Made by a program: the position numbers and the translations under genes | Part shown: in pieces, positions 59,585 through 64,000 of the stretch | Layout: every line of letters starts with the position of its first letter | Numbering within the stretch: the first letter of the stretch is position 1 | Assembly (NCBI RefSeq): GCF_036017065.1 | Contig: NZ_JAYXHR010000001.1 | Coordinates: forward strand, 248,001-312,000 | Direction: 5' to 3' | DNA: 64,000 nucleotides | Source of the DNA: Uliginosibacterium sp036017065 | GTDB lineage: Bacteria; Pseudomonadota; Gammaproteobacteria; Burkholderiales; Rhodocyclaceae | Notes under the pieces: generated by a model | Told to the model about the DNA's origin: nothing | Database searches by the model: none | What the model saw: only the letters and a program-made list of their open reading frames with translations

Positions 59585-61231
59585 TTACATCTGTCCGTAG
59601 ATCGGTCCTTCGCCGCCCTGCGGCACCAGCCAGTCGATGTTTTGCGACGGGTCCTTGATGTCGCAGGTCTTGCAGTGGACGCAGTTCTGCGCGTTGATCT
59701 GCAGGCGGGGCTGATCGTTCTCCCGCACGATCTCGTATACGCCGGCCGGGCAGTAGCGCTGCTCCGGGGAGTCGTAGACCGCCAGGTTCAGCGTGATGGC
59801 CTTGGCCGGATCGCGCAGCACCAGGTGGCAGGGTTCGTCCTCGGCATGGTTGGTGTTGCTGAGGAAGACCGAGGAGAGGCGATCGAAACTCACCACGCCA
59901 TCCGGCTTCGGGTAGTCGATGGGGGCGAATTCGGCGGCTGGGCGCAGGCGGGTGTGATCGGCCTGGTTGGGCAGGGTCCACGGCGCCTTGCCACCCAGCA
60001 GTTTCTGGTCGATGCCGAACAGCAGGCTGCCCAGCCACAGGCCGCGCTTCATGTAGGGCTTGAAGTTGCGCGCGCGGTACAGCTCCTCGTGCAGCCAGCT
60101 CTGGCGGAAGGCTTCCGGATAGGCGTCCAGCGTGTCGCCGCGGCGGTTGGCAATCAGCGCGTCGTGGATGGCTTCGGCCGCCAGCATGCCGCTCTTCATC
60201 GCGGTGTGGCTGCCCTTGATGCGGGCGGCATTGAGGAAGCCGGCGTTGTCGCCGATCAGCGCGCCGCCGGGGAACACCAGCCTGGGCAGGGATTGCAGGC
60301 CGCCCGCGGTCAGCGCACGGGCGCCGTAGCCGATGCGCTTGCCGGCCGCCAGCATCGGGCGCACCAGCGGGTGCTGCTTGAAACGCTGGAATTCCTCGAA
60401 CGGCGACAGGTAGGGGTTCTGGTAGTCCAGCCCCATCACGTAGCCGATGGCCACCAGGTTCTTGTCCAGGTGGTAGATGAAGCTGCCGCCGTAGGTGTCG
60501 GCGGGCAGCGGCCAGCCGGCGGTGTGCATCACCAGCCCGGGCTGGTGCACGGCATCCGGCACCTCCCACAATTCCTTGACGCCGAGTCCGTAGGTTTGCG
60601 GGTCGCTTCCGCCACGCAGGTTGAAGCGGGCTTCCAGTTGCTTGCCCAGGCTGCCGCGGCAGCCTTCGGCGAACAGCGTGTACTTGGCCAGCAGGGCCAT
60701 GCCCGGCTGGAACTGCGGACCCTCGCTGCCGTCGTGCAGGCGGCCCATGTCGCCGGTGGCGACGCCGACCACGCGGCCACCGAGCTCACTCTCTTCGTAA
60801 AGCACCTCGGCGCCGGCGAAGCCCGGGTAGATCTCCACGCCCAGCGCCTCGGCCTGTTCGCCCAGCCAGCGGCAGAACTGCCCGAGGCTGATGATGTAGT
60901 TGCCTTCGTTGTGGAAGACATCCGGCAGCAGGGCCGTGGGCACGCGCTGGCCGCCGTCCTTGCCCAGGAAGTAGAAGCGGTCCTCGGTGACCGGCGTGTC
61001 CATGGGCGCGCCCAGGCTCTTCCAGTCGGGCAGCAGTTCGTCGAGAGCGCGTGGATCGAAGACCGCGCCGGAGAGGATGTGGGCGCCGATCTCGCTGCCT
61101 TTCTCGATGAGGCAGACGCTGATTTCGCGATTGTCGCGGGCGGCCAGTTGCTTCGCGCGGATCGCCGCTGCCAGGCCGGCCGGACCACCGCCGACGATCA
61201 GCAGGTCAAACTCCATCGATTCGCGTTCCAC
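59585..61231 (-). CDS. Electron transfer flavoprotein-ubiquinone oxidoreductase
   Basis: ETF-QO (548 aa) takes electrons from ETF, reduced by acyl-CoA and other dehydrogenases, and passes them to ubiquinone. The N-terminal FAD-binding motif is LLIVGGGPAGLAAAIRA. Mid-protein markers include GAHILSGAVFDPRALDEL, GGSFIYHLDKNLVAIGYV and LIGDNAGFLNAARIKGSHTA. The C-terminal [4Fe-4S] domain has CPAGVYE and CVHCKTCDIKDPSQN. The start is GTG at 61231, with AAGGAGAG upstream, or ATG at 61216. No ETF or acyl-CoA dehydrogenase genes are in the window. The divergent acetoacetyl-CoA synthetase suggests a link to acyl-CoA metabolism. Confidence 0.95.
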   Translation of the reverse strand: MERESMEFDLLIVGGGPAGLAAAIRAKQLAARDNREISVCLIEKGSEIGAHILSGAVFDPRALDELLPDWKSLGAPMDTPVTEDRFYFLGKDGGQRVPTALLPDVFHNEGNYIISLGQFCRWLGEQAEALGVEIYPGFAGAEVLYEESELGGRVVGVATGDMGRLHDGSEGPQFQPGMALLAKYTLFAEGCRGSLGKQLEARFNLRGGSDPQTYGLGVKELWEVPDAVHQPGLVMHTAGWPLPADTYGGSFIYHLDKNLVAIGYVMGLDYQNPYLSPFEEFQRFKQHPLVRPMLAAGKRIGYGARALTAGGLQSLPRLVFPGGALIGDNAGFLNAARIKGSHTAMKSGMLAAEAIHDALIANRRGDTLDAYPEAFRQSWLHEELYRARNFKPYMKRGLWLGSLLFGIDQKLLGGKAPWTLPNQADHTRLRPAAEFAPIDYPKPDGVVSFDRLSSVFLSNTNHAEDEPCHLVLRDPAKAITLNLAVYDSPEQRYCPAGVYEIVRENDQPRLQINAQNCVHCKTCDIKDPSQNIDWLVPQGGEGPIYGQM

Positions 61232-61467
61232 GTTGCATCTCTCCTTGTATCGGGCGGGCGTAATTTAGCGCAGGTCGCGGGAGACCGTGCGTCATGCGGC
61301 TATAACTGGGTGGGGCAGGGCCGGTGCAGGCGACCGGCCAGGCGCCAGAAGGTCAAGCCTAGTGACATCCCTGATGGCCGAGGCAAGCCCCGCCGGGGTC
61401 TACTCTGTATGGAGCTGCGGTGTCGCGACCTGCGAGGCGCCCATGGAACTTCAGCCAGAGGAATTGC

Positions 61468-63435
<1,968 letters not shown>

Positions 63436-63747
63436 AAACGCCGGAGACCGCCGGGGATGGCGGACGAAGGTCTGAACGATAACTACACGAGACAACGCAT
63501 GTACCTTCAAGCTCGACACAGGGATTGCCCGTTCGCTGGCCGGACGGACGCGCAGCAGGCACAACGGTCTTGTCATCCGCGGGTGGCAGGCGCGGGACCA
63601 ATGGCGCATCTGTGGGGCAAGCTGCAGGGGCAGGGCACAAGCCTGCACGCGCAGACCGGCATCCGTCACGGCTTGCCGCGCTGCTTGACCGTCAGCCGCC
63701 AGCAGGCGGATGCGGGCGGCGATGCAGGCGGCGATGCGGGCGGGAAT
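63436..63747. other. Intergenic region, 312 bp, with 12-bp tandem repeats at its end
   Basis: This region separates the acetoacetyl-CoA synthetase gene from the solute-binding protein gene. The downstream frame is open through most of it (in-frame ATGs at 63499 and 63601), but the encoded peptide has no recognisable features. I therefore treat it as leader. No clear promoter or terminator was found. The last part contains the tandem repeat at 63709-63744. Confidence 0.55.
63709..63744 (+). repeat. Three tandem 12-bp repeats before the solute-binding protein gene
   Basis: The units are GATGCGGGCGGC, GATGCAGGCGGC and GATGCGGGCGGG. They are in frame with the downstream gene (would read Asp-Ala-Gly-Gly three times) and end three bases before its probable ATG at 63748, so they occupy the place of the ribosome-binding site. 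Confidence 0.75.
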
Positions 63748-64000
63748 ATGCTGCCGGTACGGTCCACGTTCTTCCGCCTCATCTGCCTCGGTCTGGCCAT
63801 CATGATGGCCCTGCTGTCGCTGCCGGGGCAGGCCCAGAGCGCAGCGGCCAGCGCCGCTCCCGCCAACGAGGACACGCTGGCGCGCATCAAGCGCACCGGC
63901 ACGGTCGTGCTTGGTTACCGCAGCGATGCGCGACCTTTTTCCTTCAAGGGTGTGGACGGCCAACCGGCAGGCTACTCGGTGGACCTGTGCAAGACGGTGG
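63748..64000 (+). CDS. Periplasmic amino-acid-type solute-binding protein, N-terminal part (cut by window edge)
   Basis: Only the first 84 codons are present. A signal peptide is clear (MLPVRSTFFRLICLGLAIMM, then ALLSLPGQAQSA with cleavage near residue 29). The mature N-terminus DTLARIKRTGTVVLGYRSDARPFSF, then GQPAGYSVDLCKTV, matches family 3 bacterial extracellular solute-binding proteins, which serve polar amino-acid ABC importers such as GltI. Transporter permease and ATPase genes would be expected downstream, outside the window. In-frame upstream ATGs at 63499 and 63601 would place about 50 or more residues before the signal peptide and are unlikely. The ATG at 63748 lacks a good Shine-Dalgarno sequence. 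Confidence 0.8.
   Translation, partial: MLPVRSTFFRLICLGLAIMMALLSLPGQAQSAAASAAPANEDTLARIKRTGTVVLGYRSDARPFSFKGVDGQPAGYSVDLCKTV

Overview
The window is about 64 kb of GC-rich, densely coding chromosome from a Gram-negative, flagellated, respiring proteobacterium. Gene content and order point to a betaproteobacterium: carAB-greA, then rlmE-ftsH-folP-glmM-pst, then secG-tRNA-Leu-nuoA-N followed by a NUDIX gene, plus a DUF3567-like gene. A Rhodocyclales-like relative such as Methyloversatilis, Azoarcus or Thauera is my guess and is not proven by the sequence. I see no prophage, insertion sequence, integron or CRISPR array.

Layout. (1) 1-5257, flagellar block: partial fliG and fliF on the minus strand. 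Divergently, a FleS/FleR-type sensor kinase and sigma-54 activator are followed by fliE, which has a clear sigma-54 promoter and three 11-bp tandem repeats in its leader. (2) 5329-9205: an acetylornithine/succinylornithine-type aminotransferase and a BarA-like hybrid kinase. (3) 9240-20337, housekeeping: carA, carB, greA, a DUF4149-like membrane protein, yhbY (minus), rlmE, ftsH, folP, glmM. The carA-carB spacer is filled by a nested inverted repeat that can fold as a cloverleaf. (4) 20401-24282: pstSCAB with a Pho box, but no phoU. (5) 24320-39674: secG, tRNA-Leu(GAG) and all 14 nuo genes of complex I, ending in a strong terminator. (6) 39699-42864: a NUDIX hydrolase, two tandem monohaem cytochromes c, wrbA, a small Cys-rich exported protein and a solitary PIN-domain protein. 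(7) 42959-52817: a B12-dependent ribonucleotide reductase, an HDOD protein coupled to a PilZ-like protein, a DUF2189-like membrane protein, a YdcH-type protein, a DUF3567-like protein, greB and a membrane sensor kinase. (8) 52882-64000: htpG behind a textbook sigma-32 promoter, a lipoprotein, kdsA, a large HD-GYP sensor protein, ETF-ubiquinone oxidoreductase, acetoacetyl-CoA synthetase, and the start of a periplasmic solute-binding protein cut by the window edge.

How the genes work together. Complex I and ETF-QO both feed electrons into the quinone pool. FleSR with RpoN drives mid-level flagellar genes. PstSCAB imports phosphate under PhoB control. The second half is rich in signalling proteins that suggest c-di-GMP regulation: an HD-GYP protein, a PilZ-like/HDOD pair and two sensor kinases.

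Most of the window is conserved core genome. The parts most worth a second look are the carA-carB cloverleaf, the fliE promoter repeats, the PilZ-like/HDOD pair, the HD-GYP protein with a long insertion between its two motifs, the terminator-derived tandem repeats after kdsA, and the uncharacterised Cys-rich exported protein beside the PIN gene. I did not find a convincing new multi-gene system.
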